Shown piece by piece: positions 1-8,129 of a stretch of DNA of 42,238 bases. A program made the translations under genes and the position numbers. Location of the stretch: positions 1 to 42,238 of the forward strand of contig CALKWL010000339.1 in the NCBI GenBank assembly GCA_938004235.1, in the 5' to 3' direction. The DNA comes from an uncultured Gammaproteobacteria bacterium. GTDB lineage: Bacteria; Pseudomonadota; Gammaproteobacteria; Halothiobacillales; Halothiobacillaceae. Below the pieces are notes generated by a model, which saw only the letters and a program-made list of their open reading frames with translations, ran no database searches and had not been told where the DNA came from. The first letter of the stretch is position 1, and every line of letters starts with the position of its first letter.

Positions 1-19
1 GTTTTTACTGTTTGTTTTT

Positions 20-85
20 CAAGCAGAAGACGGCATACGGGTTTGACTGAATTGAACGGAGTTCAGACGTGTGCTCTTCAGATCT
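20..85 (+). other. Illumina sequencing adapter (contamination)
   Basis: Bases 20-39 are identical to the first 20 bases of the Illumina P7 flow-cell oligo. Bases 58-79 match the end of the TruSeq read-2 adapter, and GATCT at 81-85 is its ligation end with one changed base before it. The stretch between them stands where an index read would be. This is library sequence joined to genomic DNA at a contig end, and bases 1-19 are probably also artefactual. An apparent open frame that enters pgk from base 43 is translated adapter and should be ignored. Confidence 0.95.
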
Positions 86-240
86 TGGCCGGCGGCGGCG
101 ACACCATTGCTGCGATTCAAAAATACGACATCTACGACAAGGTATCCTACATCTCTACGGCGGGAGGGGCTTTCCTCGAATACCTGGAAGGCAAGGTTCT
201 GCCCGCTGTGGCAATGCTTGAACAGCGCGCTCAGGGCTGA
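86..240 (+). CDS. pgk: Phosphoglycerate kinase, C-terminal fragment
   Basis: Phosphoglycerate kinase interconverts 1,3-bisphosphoglycerate + ADP and 3-phosphoglycerate + ATP in glycolysis and the Calvin cycle. Only about the last 50 residues are present. They include the conserved AGGGDT nucleotide-site motif, the KVSYISTAGGAFLEYLEGK block and the usual PAVAMLEQRA ending. The gene is cut at its 5' side by the adapter, so the truncation is an assembly edge and not a biological pseudogene. The pgk-pyk-fba order is common in proteobacteria, which supports the fragment being genomic. Confidence 0.9.
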
Positions 241-269
241 AAGCCCTGCCCCTGAGAGCCCGCCCAGTC

Positions 270-350
270 GGGACATGGAAGTCCCGCACGCAAATCAATC
301 GCGTGCGTGATTGATTTGTCGCTGGCGGGTTCGGGCGTGTACCGGACTCG
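270..350 (+). repeat. Modular hairpin repeat, copy 1
   Basis: Two clear stem-loops lie side by side: GGGAC/GTCCC arms at 270-285 and CAAATCAATC/GATTGATTTG arms at 291-318. A third, weaker GC-rich segment runs to 350. The same modules recur at 33122-33256 in inverted orientation and partly at 19109-19190. The repeat fills most of the pgk-pyk gap (241-460), in which I see no gene. Confidence 0.75.
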
Positions 351-460
351 TCATGGCTTAAAAACGCATGGATGAGTTTTTAAGCCTCCTGTCAGGGGCG
401 TCTGACCGCGATATTGGTCAGGCACGTATTTTGATTTTATCTGTTAACTGAGCGCTGAAA

Positions 461-1909
461 ATGATACGTCGTACAAAAATTGTCGCCACCCTCGGGCCGG
501 CGACTGACGAGCCCAAGGTTATCGACGAGCTGATTTCCGCGGGTGTCGATATGGTGCGTCTGAACTTCTCTCACGGCCTGCCCGAAGATCACATGAAGCG
601 CGCGCGCATGGTGCGCGAGGCGGCGGCGCGTCAGGGGCGGCATGTCGCTATTATGGGCGATTTGCAGGGACCGAAAATTCGTATCGACCGCTTCAAGGAG
701 GGCTCCATTTATCTCGAAGATGGTGCGGCGTTCATTCTTGATGCAGCCTTGGGCAAGGACGACGGCGACCAGGAGCGTGTGGGCTTGACTTACAAGCAGT
801 TGGTTGATGATGTGCGTGAAGGCGATACTCTGCTGCTGGATGACGGACGCATTGTTTTTACCGTGCGTGACATCGTTGGCAGCGAGATTCATTGCACCAC
901 CGTGGTCGGCGGTAAGCTGTCCAATAACAAGGGCATCAACCGTCAGGGCGGCGGCCTTTCTGCGCCTGCGATCACGGCCAAGGATCGTGCGGATATTAAA
1001 ACCGCCGCCGAAATTGGCGTGGACTACATCGCGGTGTCCTTCCCGCGCAGCGCGGCAGATTTGCATCAGGCGCGCGAGCTGTTGAAGGCGGCGGGCAGTG
1101 ATGCCGGGATCGTAGCGAAGGTCGAGCGCGCTGAAGCGGTGCAGGCCATTGATGAAATCATCGAAGCCTCGGATGTCATCATGATCGCGCGTGGCGATTT
1201 GGGCGTGGAAATCGGTGATGCTGAGCTGCCGGCGGCGCAAAAAGCTTTCATTCGCAAGGCGCGCCTGGCCAAGCGTGCGGTGATTACCGCCACACAGATG
1301 ATGGAAACCATGATTACCAACCCGATCCCTACCCGCGCCGAGGTGTTCGACGTGGCGAATGCGGTGCTGGACGGAACCGATGCGGTCATGCTGTCTGGTG
1401 AGACGGCGGCAGGCAAGTATCCAATCAAGGTGGTACAGGCCATGGCGCATATTTGCGCGCGTGCTGAAAGTCAGATTCAGTCCAAGATGCACGTCCCGCC
1501 TGTGGATATGCACTTTGAGCGTGTGGATGAGACCATTGCCCTCTCCGCCATGTACGCGGCGAATCATATGGCGGTGTGCGCCATCATCGCCCTGACGGAG
1601 TCCGGCTCGACCGCCTTGTGGATGTCGCGCGTCAACTCGTCCATTCCAATCTATGCGCTGACTCGCCGTGAGGCGACGGCGCGCCGTGTGGCCATTTATC
1701 GCGGCGTGGTGCCGATTTTCTTCCATTACGACACCACGGATCATGCCGAGGTCAATCGCATGGCCGTACATGCGCTCAACAAGGTCAAGCCGCTGCACAA
1801 TGATGATCTGGTCATCATTACCAAGGGAGACCTGGTGGGCAAGATGGGTGGTACGAACGCGATGAAGATCATGCGCGTGGGGGACGGTTTCCTACCTGGT
1901 ACCGAGTGA
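461..1909 (+). CDS. pyk: Pyruvate kinase
   Basis: Pyruvate kinase converts phosphoenolpyruvate + ADP to pyruvate + ATP in the cytoplasm. The 482-residue product has the usual length. It starts with the family's RRTKIVATLGP block and carries LNFSHG, the DLQGPKIR segment, the GIVAKVERAEAV active-site region with the catalytic lysine, the IARGDLGVEI metal/PEP site and the T-Q-M-M-E-T / PTRAEVFDVANAVLDGTD / MLSGETAAGKYP blocks. The C-terminal allosteric domain is complete. The ATG at 461 is the only start that gives the normal N-terminus; no strong Shine-Dalgarno is visible. It lies between pgk and fba and is probably expressed with them. Confidence 0.97.
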   Translation: MIRRTKIVATLGPATDEPKVIDELISAGVDMVRLNFSHGLPEDHMKRARMVREAAARQGRHVAIMGDLQGPKIRIDRFKEGSIYLEDGAAFILDAALGKDDGDQERVGLTYKQLVDDVREGDTLLLDDGRIVFTVRDIVGSEIHCTTVVGGKLSNNKGINRQGGGLSAPAITAKDRADIKTAAEIGVDYIAVSFPRSAADLHQARELLKAAGSDAGIVAKVERAEAVQAIDEIIEASDVIMIARGDLGVEIGDAELPAAQKAFIRKARLAKRAVITATQMMETMITNPIPTRAEVFDVANAVLDGTDAVMLSGETAAGKYPIKVVQAMAHICARAESQIQSKMHVPPVDMHFERVDETIALSAMYAANHMAVCAIIALTESGSTALWMSRVNSSIPIYALTRREATARRVAIYRGVVPIFFHYDTTDHAEVNRMAVHALNKVKPLHNDDLVIITKGDLVGKMGGTNAMKIMRVGDGFLPGTE

Positions 1910-2000
1910 CCCGCGCCCAATGTGCGCCTTGGCGTGTGACGCCTGTTCAATTTGATTCGTTTGATTGGATTCGATTTACAAACCTAAAGAGGAGAAGCTC

Positions 2001-3065
2001 ATGGCTCTGATTACCCTTCGTCAATTGCTCGACCATGCCGCTGAGCACAGCTATGGCATGCCGGCGTTCAACGTCAACAACATGGAGCAGATCCACGCGA
2101 TCATGCAGGCCGCCGACAAGGTTGACAGCCCGGTGATCCTGCAAGGTTCCGCCGGCGCCCGTTCCTACGCGGGCGAGCCGTTCCTGCGTCACCTGGTGGC
2201 CGCTGCCGTTGAAATGTACCCGCACATCCCGGTCGTCATGCACCAGGATCACGGTTCCGATTTGGGCGTGTGCCTGCGCGCCATTCAGTCGGGCTTCAGC
2301 TCCGTGATGATGGACGGCTCCCTGATGGCCGACATGAAGACCCCTGCCTCTTATGAGTACAACGCAGGCATCACCGGCAAAGTAGCCGAAGTTGCCCACA
2401 GCGGCGGCGTCTCCGTAGAAGGCGAGTTGGGCTGCCTGGGCTCTCTGGAAACCGGCAAGATGGGTGAAGAAGACGGTCACGGCGCGGAAGGCGAGCTGGA
2501 TCACTCCATGCTGCTGACTGACCCGGAAGAGGCGGCTCAATTTGTGCGTGACACCGACGTGGACGCTCTGGCGATTGCCATCGGCACCTCCCACGGCGCC
2601 TACAAGTTCACCCAGAAGCCCACCGGCAAGGTTCTGCGCATCGACCGCGTCAAGGAAATCCATGAACGCATCCCGGGCGTTCACTTGGTCATGCACGGTT
2701 CTTCTTCTGTGCCGGAAGACTGGCTGGAAATCATCAACAGCTACGGCGGCGACATGGGTCAGACCTACGGCGTGCCGGTTGAAGAGATCGTTGAGGGCAT
2801 CAAGTACGGCGTGCGTAAGGTCAACATCGACACCGACCTGCGCATGGCTTCCACCGGCGCCATCCGCAAGCATCTGGCGGAGAATAAGGCCAACTTTGAC
2901 CCGCGCAAGTTCCTGAAAGAAGCGACCAAAGCTATGGCCGGCATCTGCCAGGCGCGCTTTGAAGCCTTCGGCGCGGCCGGTATGGCGTCCAAGATCAAGC
3001 CGATCTCTCTGGATGACATGCGCAAGCGTTATGAGTCCGGCTCGCTGAAGCAGCAAGTTAAGTAA
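2001..3065 (+). CDS. fba: Fructose-bisphosphate aldolase, class II (Calvin-type subtype)
   Basis: This zinc-dependent aldolase interconverts fructose 1,6-bisphosphate with dihydroxyacetone phosphate and glyceraldehyde 3-phosphate; the related cbbA enzymes also make sedoheptulose bisphosphate. The 354-residue product opens with MALITLRQLLDHAAEHSYG and has HQDHG (a zinc-ligand region), SVEGELGCLG, GTSHGAYKF and VNIDTDLRMA, all typical of the Cbb-type class IIB group. The ATG at 2001 follows AAGAGGAG at good spacing; an upstream in-frame ATG at 1965 lacks such a site. It is the last gene of the pgk-pyk-fba group and ends at a terminator. Whether it serves the Calvin cycle depends on RubisCO genes that are not in this window. 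Confidence 0.96.
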   Translation: MALITLRQLLDHAAEHSYGMPAFNVNNMEQIHAIMQAADKVDSPVILQGSAGARSYAGEPFLRHLVAAAVEMYPHIPVVMHQDHGSDLGVCLRAIQSGFSSVMMDGSLMADMKTPASYEYNAGITGKVAEVAHSGGVSVEGELGCLGSLETGKMGEEDGHGAEGELDHSMLLTDPEEAAQFVRDTDVDALAIAIGTSHGAYKFTQKPTGKVLRIDRVKEIHERIPGVHLVMHGSSSVPEDWLEIINSYGGDMGQTYGVPVEEIVEGIKYGVRKVNIDTDLRMASTGAIRKHLAENKANFDPRKFLKEATKAMAGICQARFEAFGAAGMASKIKPISLDDMRKRYESGSLKQQVK

Positions 3066-3092
3066 TCGTTAAACAATTGCAGCTTATAAAGG

Positions 3093-3115
3093 GCGGCCTT
3101 CGGGTCGCTTTTTTT
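3093..3115 (+). terminator. Rho-independent terminator after fba
   Basis: The stem GCGGCC (3093-3098) pairs with GGTCGC (3103-3108), one pair being G-U, around a TTCG tetraloop, and is followed by seven T residues. It lies 27 bases after the fba stop and closes the glycolytic group. Confidence 0.85.
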
Positions 3116-3238
3116 ATTGGGCACTCCAACGCATACTCCGGCCTGAAACATGCTTGTTTGCAGGCTGGTCAAGTCTGTGGCCTTGTTGTTTATTCACAGG
3201 CATGACTCCAAGCACGCCTACCACCACGAGGTTCGTTC

Positions 3239-6200
3239 ATGAGTATCCACGTCGCGCTGCGTCACCGCACAGCCTATACCTTCGACCGTCCGGTGAGCCT
3301 GAGCACTCATTTGGTGCGCCTGAAGCCCGCCGCGCACTGCCGTACGCCGATTGAGGCCTATAGCCTGAAGGTCGAGCCGAAACTGCATTTCATTCACTGG
3401 CAGCAGGACCCGTTCGGCAACTACGTGGCGCGCCTGGATTTTCCTGAGAAAACCACGCATCTGAGCATTGATGTGGAAGTCATTGCCGATCTGGCGGACA
3501 TCAATCCCTTCGACTTTTTTGTCCAGGATGAGTACGAGCAATGGCCGTTCAGCTATGAGAAGACGCTCGCGGTGCAGCTCGTGCCCTATCTTGAAAAGGT
3601 TGAAACAGGCTCATGCTTTAAGGAGCTTTTGGCCTCGATTGAGCGCAGCAAAGTACGCACGACCGATAAGCTGGTCGAGCTGAATCAGCTCGTGCAGAAG
3701 CGAGTGGGTTACAACATCCGCATGGAGCCCGGTGTGCAGACGCCCGAAGAGACGCTTGGCTTGGGCACCGGCTCCTGTCGTGACAGCGCTTGGTTGCTGG
3801 TACAGCTCGCGCGCCATCTCGGCCTGGCCGCGCGCTTCGTTTCCGGCTATCTGGTGCAGCTCACCCTGGACGAAGCCCCGCTGGACGGGCCGCCCGGCAC
3901 GCCGAACGACTTCACCGACCTGCACGCCTGGGCGGAGATTTATCTGCCGGGCGCGGGCTGGATTGGCCTTGACCCAACCTCCGGGCTGTTCGCCAGCGAG
4001 GGGCATATCCCGCTGGCCTGTACGCCCTTCCCCGGCGATGCGGCGCCCATCAGCGGCGCCACGGATAAATGCGAAGTCGAGTTTGACTTCGTCAACGAGG
4101 TGACGCGCATCAAGGAGTCGCCGCGCGTCACCAAACCCTACACGGATGAAGAATGGGCGCGCATGAGTCGCCTAGGCGCCTTTGTCGATGCGCAAATGGC
4201 GGCGGCGGACATGCGCATGACCCAGGGCGGCGAGCCGACCTTTGTCTCCATCGACAATATGGAAGCGCCGGAGTGGAATACCGATGCGCTCGGCAAGCAC
4301 AAGCGTGAGCGCGCCGAAGACCTTGTGCGCCGACTGGGCGAGCGCTTCGCCAAGGGCGCGCTGCTGCACACTGCCCAGGGCAAGTGGTATCCCGGCGAAC
4401 CCTTGCCGCGCTGGGCGTTGGGTTTGTTCTGGCGTAAGGACGGCGTGCCGGTCTGGCGCAATCCGGCCTTGCTGGCGATGCCGGGGCGCGACTACGGGCA
4501 CACGCTGGAAAATGCGCGGGATTTTTCCAAAGCCCTGTGCGCGCAGCTGGGCTTGTCGCCGCTGTTTCTGCAAGAAGCCTTTGAGGACGGGCTGGAGCTG
4601 TTGCAGGAGGAGGCGCGCCTGCCCGTGGCGTGGGCGGTGGATGGCGCTGACAAGCGCAATGCCGCCGAGCGTCGCGCCTTGTTGGAAAAAATCAGCCGTG
4701 GGCTGGATGTGCCGCGCGGTTTTGTCTTGCCGCTGGCCTTCAATCCGATCACCCAGGCATTCAGCAGCGGGCCGTGGGCGCTGCGCCGCGGGCGCGTGGT
4801 GTTGATTCCGGGCGATTCGCCGCTGGGTCTGCGTCTGCCGCTGGATAGCCTGCCCTGGGTGGATAAGGCGCTGCGCGAGGAACTACCTGAGCGCGACAGC
4901 TTTGCTCCCGATTCGCCGCTGGCGGATTTTCATGACCTGGGTGAGGGCCTGGGTGAAGGCGCCGTTCCGGATGCGGCGATTTACGGTGAAGTCGCGGCGC
5001 GTTACACCCACACCACGCCCTATGTCGAGCCGCATCCTGAAATTCACGCCCAGACCGCGAGCGAGACTTGGGTGAAAGTGCCGCACACCGCCTTGTCCAT
5101 CGAGGTGCGTCAGGGCGTGCTGCATCTGTTCCTGCCGCCCTTTACCCTGCTGGAACCGGCGCTGGCCTTGATTGCCGCCATCGAGCGCACTGCCGAGGCG
5201 CTGGCCATGCCGGTAGTGATCGAGGGCTATGCGCCGCCGAGCGATAGCCGCATGGAAAAGCTGCTGGTCACGCCTGATCCCGGCGTGATCGAGGTCAACA
5301 TTCATCCGTCCTCGAATTGGGCGGAACTGGTCGAGCGCACCGAAGCGCTGTATCAGGAGGCGCGGCTGGCGCGTCTTGCCGCCGAGAAGTTCATGCTCGA
5401 CGGCCGCCACACGGGTACCGGCGGCGGCAACCACATGACCCTGGGCGGCATCACCCCCGCCGACAGCCCGTTCCTGCGCCGTCCGGATCTGCTGCGCAGT
5501 CTTGTGACCTACTGGCAGCACCATCCCAGCCTGTCCTACCTGTTCAGCGGCCTGTTCATCGGCCCGACCAGCCAGGCGCCGCGCGTGGACGAGGGGCGCG
5601 AGGATCGCGTCTACGAGCTGGAAATCGCGCTGGGGCTGATGGACGAAATGCAGCCGGAGGCCGCGCCGTGGCAGGTGGATCGCGCCCTGCGCCATTTGCT
5701 CACCGACCTGACCGGCAACACCCACCGTGCGGAAATCTGCATCGACAAACTCTATTCGCCGGACGGCCCCACCGGGCGACTGGGGCTGGTGGAGCTGCGC
5801 GGCTTTGAAATGCCGCCGCATCCGCGCATGTCGCTGGCGCAGGCTCTGCTCGTGCGCGCCATCATGCTGCGCCTGTGGAAAGCGCCGTATCGCAAGCCGC
5901 TGGCGCGTTGGGGCACGCTGTTGCACGACAAGTTCATGCTGGGGCACTACCTGCGCGAGGACTTGAAAGACATTTGCGCCGATCTGGCCGAACACGGCCT
6001 GCCGGTGGAAAGCGAGTGGTACGAGGGCTTTCTGGAGTTCCGCCTGCCGGAGTATGGCCGCTTCCAGATGGGCGACATCGAGATGGTGTTGCGCGCGGCC
6101 ATCGAGCCCTGGCATGTGCTGGGTGAAGAAGCCACGGCTTCAGGCATGGCGCGCTATGTGGACTCATCGGTCGAGCGGGTGGAGGTGACCATTCACGGCC

Positions 6201-6673
6201 TGACCAAGGGGCGCTATGTGCTGGCCTGCAACGGGCGTCGCGTGCCTCTGCGCCCGACCGGCCTGCAAGGGCAGATGGTGGGCGGCGTGCGCTACCGCGC
6301 CTGGCAACCGCCTTCGGCACTGCATCCGAACATCGGCATTCATGCGCCGCTGGTGTTCGATGTGATCGACACCTGGAACAACAAGAGCATCGGCGGCTGC
6401 ACCTACCACGTCGTGCATCCGGGCGGACGCAATTACGACCAGTTCCCGGTCAACGCCAATGCCGCCGAAGCGCGCCGCCACAACCGCTTCGAGTCGGCGG
6501 GGCACACCGTCGGCGTGTACGACGCGGTGAACTGGCCGCCGAGTTTTGTGCCCTCCGGCGCGCGTGTCATCCCGCATGACGACCTGCCGCGCCCGATGAT
6601 GCCGCCCGCTGAGGAGGTTGCCGGGGATATGCCGTATACGCTGGATTTACGGCGCAAGGCGGTGGTGATTTAG
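3239..6673 (+). CDS. Transglutaminase-like / DUF2126 fusion protein
   Basis: This 1144-residue cytoplasmic protein has three parts. Residues 1-100 are the bacterial transglutaminase N-terminal beta domain. Residues about 155-265 are a transglutaminase-like core whose papain-type triad is complete: Cys180 in GTGSCRDS, His229 in DLHAWAEIY and Asp245 in GLDPTSG. Residues about 320-1140 are a DUF2126 domain, opening with TQGGEPTFVS and containing GGNHMTLGG, LRRPDLLRSL and HPRMSLAQALL. DUF2126 has been placed among glutamine-synthetase-like amidoligases by comparative genomics. Such fusions usually travel with circularly permuted ATP-grasp, alpha-E and Anbu genes, all found 3-9 kb downstream. The likely role is making or cutting isopeptide or peptide tags; substrates are unknown. 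Start: ATG 3239, with only a weak upstream GAGG. Confidence 0.9.
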   Translation: MSIHVALRHRTAYTFDRPVSLSTHLVRLKPAAHCRTPIEAYSLKVEPKLHFIHWQQDPFGNYVARLDFPEKTTHLSIDVEVIADLADINPFDFFVQDEYEQWPFSYEKTLAVQLVPYLEKVETGSCFKELLASIERSKVRTTDKLVELNQLVQKRVGYNIRMEPGVQTPEETLGLGTGSCRDSAWLLVQLARHLGLAARFVSGYLVQLTLDEAPLDGPPGTPNDFTDLHAWAEIYLPGAGWIGLDPTSGLFASEGHIPLACTPFPGDAAPISGATDKCEVEFDFVNEVTRIKESPRVTKPYTDEEWARMSRLGAFVDAQMAAADMRMTQGGEPTFVSIDNMEAPEWNTDALGKHKRERAEDLVRRLGERFAKGALLHTAQGKWYPGEPLPRWALGLFWRKDGVPVWRNPALLAMPGRDYGHTLENARDFSKALCAQLGLSPLFLQEAFEDGLELLQEEARLPVAWAVDGADKRNAAERRALLEKISRGLDVPRGFVLPLAFNPITQAFSSGPWALRRGRVVLIPGDSPLGLRLPLDSLPWVDKALREELPERDSFAPDSPLADFHDLGEGLGEGAVPDAAIYGEVAARYTHTTPYVEPHPEIHAQTASETWVKVPHTALSIEVRQGVLHLFLPPFTLLEPALALIAAIERTAEALAMPVVIEGYAPPSDSRMEKLLVTPDPGVIEVNIHPSSNWAELVERTEALYQEARLARLAAEKFMLDGRHTGTGGGNHMTLGGITPADSPFLRRPDLLRSLVTYWQHHPSLSYLFSGLFIGPTSQAPRVDEGREDRVYELEIALGLMDEMQPEAAPWQVDRALRHLLTDLTGNTHRAEICIDKLYSPDGPTGRLGLVELRGFEMPPHPRMSLAQALLVRAIMLRLWKAPYRKPLARWGTLLHDKFMLGHYLREDLKDICADLAEHGLPVESEWYEGFLEFRLPEYGRFQMGDIEMVLRAAIEPWHVLGEEATASGMARYVDSSVERVEVTIHGLTKGRYVLACNGRRVPLRPTGLQGQMVGGVRYRAWQPPSALHPNIGIHAPLVFDVIDTWNNKSIGGCTYHVVHPGGRNYDQFPVNANAAEARRHNRFESAGHTVGVYDAVNWPPSFVPSGARVIPHDDLPRPMMPPAEEVAGDMPYTLDLRRKAVVI

Positions 6674-6690
6674 TACGCTTGCAGGATTTT

Positions 6691-6783
6691 GATCGTTGCC
6701 GCGCTCCAGCGTGGGAATGCAGCCCTGGACGCTCCAGCGTCCTGTACACGCTGGCTACGCGCCGCTGGAGCGTGGGAACGATC
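6691..6783. repeat. Interspersed palindromic repeat (CTCCAGCGTGGGAA type)
   Basis: The ends GATCGTT (6691-6697) and AACGATC (6777-6783) are perfect inverted repeats. Inside, GCGCTCCAGCGTGGGAA-like and CGCTGGAGCGTGGGAA-like segments and a GGACGCTCCAGCGTCC palindrome form nested hairpins. Sequences of this kind are dispersed in many proteobacterial genomes. It separates the fusion gene from the low-GC gene on the opposite strand and may act as a bidirectional terminator. Confidence 0.75.
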
Positions 6784-6843
6784 ATTAGTCTTGTGAGGGC
6801 TTATGACGGCTAACGCCCCTCTGCAACTTGTTGTTAGCGCGAC

Positions 6844-7992
6844 TCACTCTGCAACGTCGTCATTCGAAAGAAACCCTGTCAGGAAGAACTTCTCGTCGTA
6901 GTGCGACACGTGCCAGAAGCTTCCTGAACTATCCAGCGCATCGACCTGGTAATCGACATGTACTTCGCCAATACCTGGTGGAACGGTGCTCTTCTGAGAG
7001 CTGTTGGTTGTTGCCTTCTCGTATATCGGAGCGCCATCGCGTTTCAGTTTCACGGAATATTTTCGAGGTTCTGTCCAGCGACTTGCTGCCGCCTTTTGAT
7101 CAGCTGATGCGAGCATTGTAATGGTTGTGTCTAGCACATACTCAGCACGCTCCCGCAAGCCGTCGGACTCCAACTTGGCGAAGTCCCTCTTGTGCACCCA
7201 TGTGGAGTTTTTCTTGTCGGATCGGTAAACCTCCGGGGTGAGACGCCAAACATTCCAAAATGAAACCGTGTCTATTCCTTTCCGCATGAGATCCATGTCG
7301 AGTTCGGAATGGTCTAAGACAATGTAGTCGGTAGGGTCGCAGACTGTCTTTTCAATATATTCCTTGCTACGAGCATAGTAGGGGGCTTTCCGCCCCCGCA
7401 GCGCGAACCCGAGTCCCTTTTTCTCTTCCGCAAACGGAGCTACGTCGTAGTCACGCTCGATTCTTACGAAGAGTGCTTTCCGACAATTGAATAGGCAGGT
7501 CTCGAAGTCTCCGTTTTCGAAAGCTTGCGCTGCATCTCGCACGAGGTCTTTGGCTTCTCCATCTTTCAATAGATCGATGAGGCTGACGCTAGCAAATGTC
7601 ACTCCAAGAATAGAGCTTGCGACCTCATCGAAGAGTTCGCGGACGGTGACCAAAAGGCCGCTGACTTCTGATTTTGCGGGCGCAATCCCGAAATGCTTTG
7701 AGCTGACCCGCAGTTTGTTTAGTGCCAAGAGGCGCGCCCTGAAGGGGAGCGATTTGGGCGAAATCCTGTCATCGATTAAATCAATGTACTGTTCGAATCC
7801 TGTTTTTCCTTGAATCTTCGCGTTAACTTGCTCTGCTACCGCGAGCAAGAATGCCTCTACAGCGTCTTGGAGCAGGTTGACCCCAATCGCCAGGCTAAGC
7901 TCATTGGTGGAGCTCAGGTTCTCTCGTGCTAAATCAAGCAGACGACGAGCCAATAAAAGTTTATGGATGATACTCTTCTGCATAGTACTCAC
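6844..7992 (-). CDS. Protein of unknown function, possibly acquired, with helical N-terminus
   Basis: I do not recognise this 382-residue protein. Residues 1-180 look mostly alpha-helical. The segment around LLALNKLRVSSKHFG and the AFENGDFETCLFNCRKAL segment recall HEPN or DUF4145-type helical bundles, but I cannot identify catalytic residues with certainty. The last 60 residues (GAPIYEKATT... to SNDDVAE) have the look of a small SH3-like beta domain. GC content and codon use are visibly lower than in neighbours, it is flanked by a palindromic repeat, and it stands alone between genes of a conserved system. Together these suggest lateral gain. The start may be GTG 7992 or ATG 7983. A defence or stress role is only a guess. 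Confidence 0.7.
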   Translation of the reverse strand: MSTMQKSIIHKLLLARRLLDLARENLSSTNELSLAIGVNLLQDAVEAFLLAVAEQVNAKIQGKTGFEQYIDLIDDRISPKSLPFRARLLALNKLRVSSKHFGIAPAKSEVSGLLVTVRELFDEVASSILGVTFASVSLIDLLKDGEAKDLVRDAAQAFENGDFETCLFNCRKALFVRIERDYDVAPFAEEKKGLGFALRGRKAPYYARSKEYIEKTVCDPTDYIVLDHSELDMDLMRKGIDTVSFWNVWRLTPEVYRSDKKNSTWVHKRDFAKLESDGLRERAEYVLDTTITMLASADQKAAASRWTEPRKYSVKLKRDGAPIYEKATTNSSQKSTVPPGIGEVHVDYQVDALDSSGSFWHVSHYDEKFFLTGFLSNDDVAE

Positions 7993-8129
7993 GACGTCCC
8001 CGGGGTTTTTAATAGCGCCTAGCTTTAGAGTCCGGGGTAACTAACTGTAGCCGATTTCCCGGCCATTTGTTTTGCATACGCTCCAATTCGGTGCGTGTTG
8101 CGCAGGGGGGCAGTTCTCCTGATTCATGT

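Noticed and set aside
43..85. Upstream extension of the pgk frame beginning MTELNGVQT
   Set aside because: It is translated sequencing adapter.
437..1798. Long open frame on the minus strand opposite pyk (453 codons)
   Set aside because: It mirrors the well-conserved pyk gene; the His/Arg-rich translation is what GC-rich antisense frames give, and no family motif is visible.
1947..3056. Long minus-strand open frame opposite fba
   Set aside because: It is the shadow of a clearly conserved aldolase gene, with no ribosome site or recognisable domain.
4883..6115. 410-codon minus-strand open frame inside the transglutaminase fusion
   Set aside because: The plus-strand protein is conserved throughout; the antisense translation is Gln/Arg/His-rich and without motifs.
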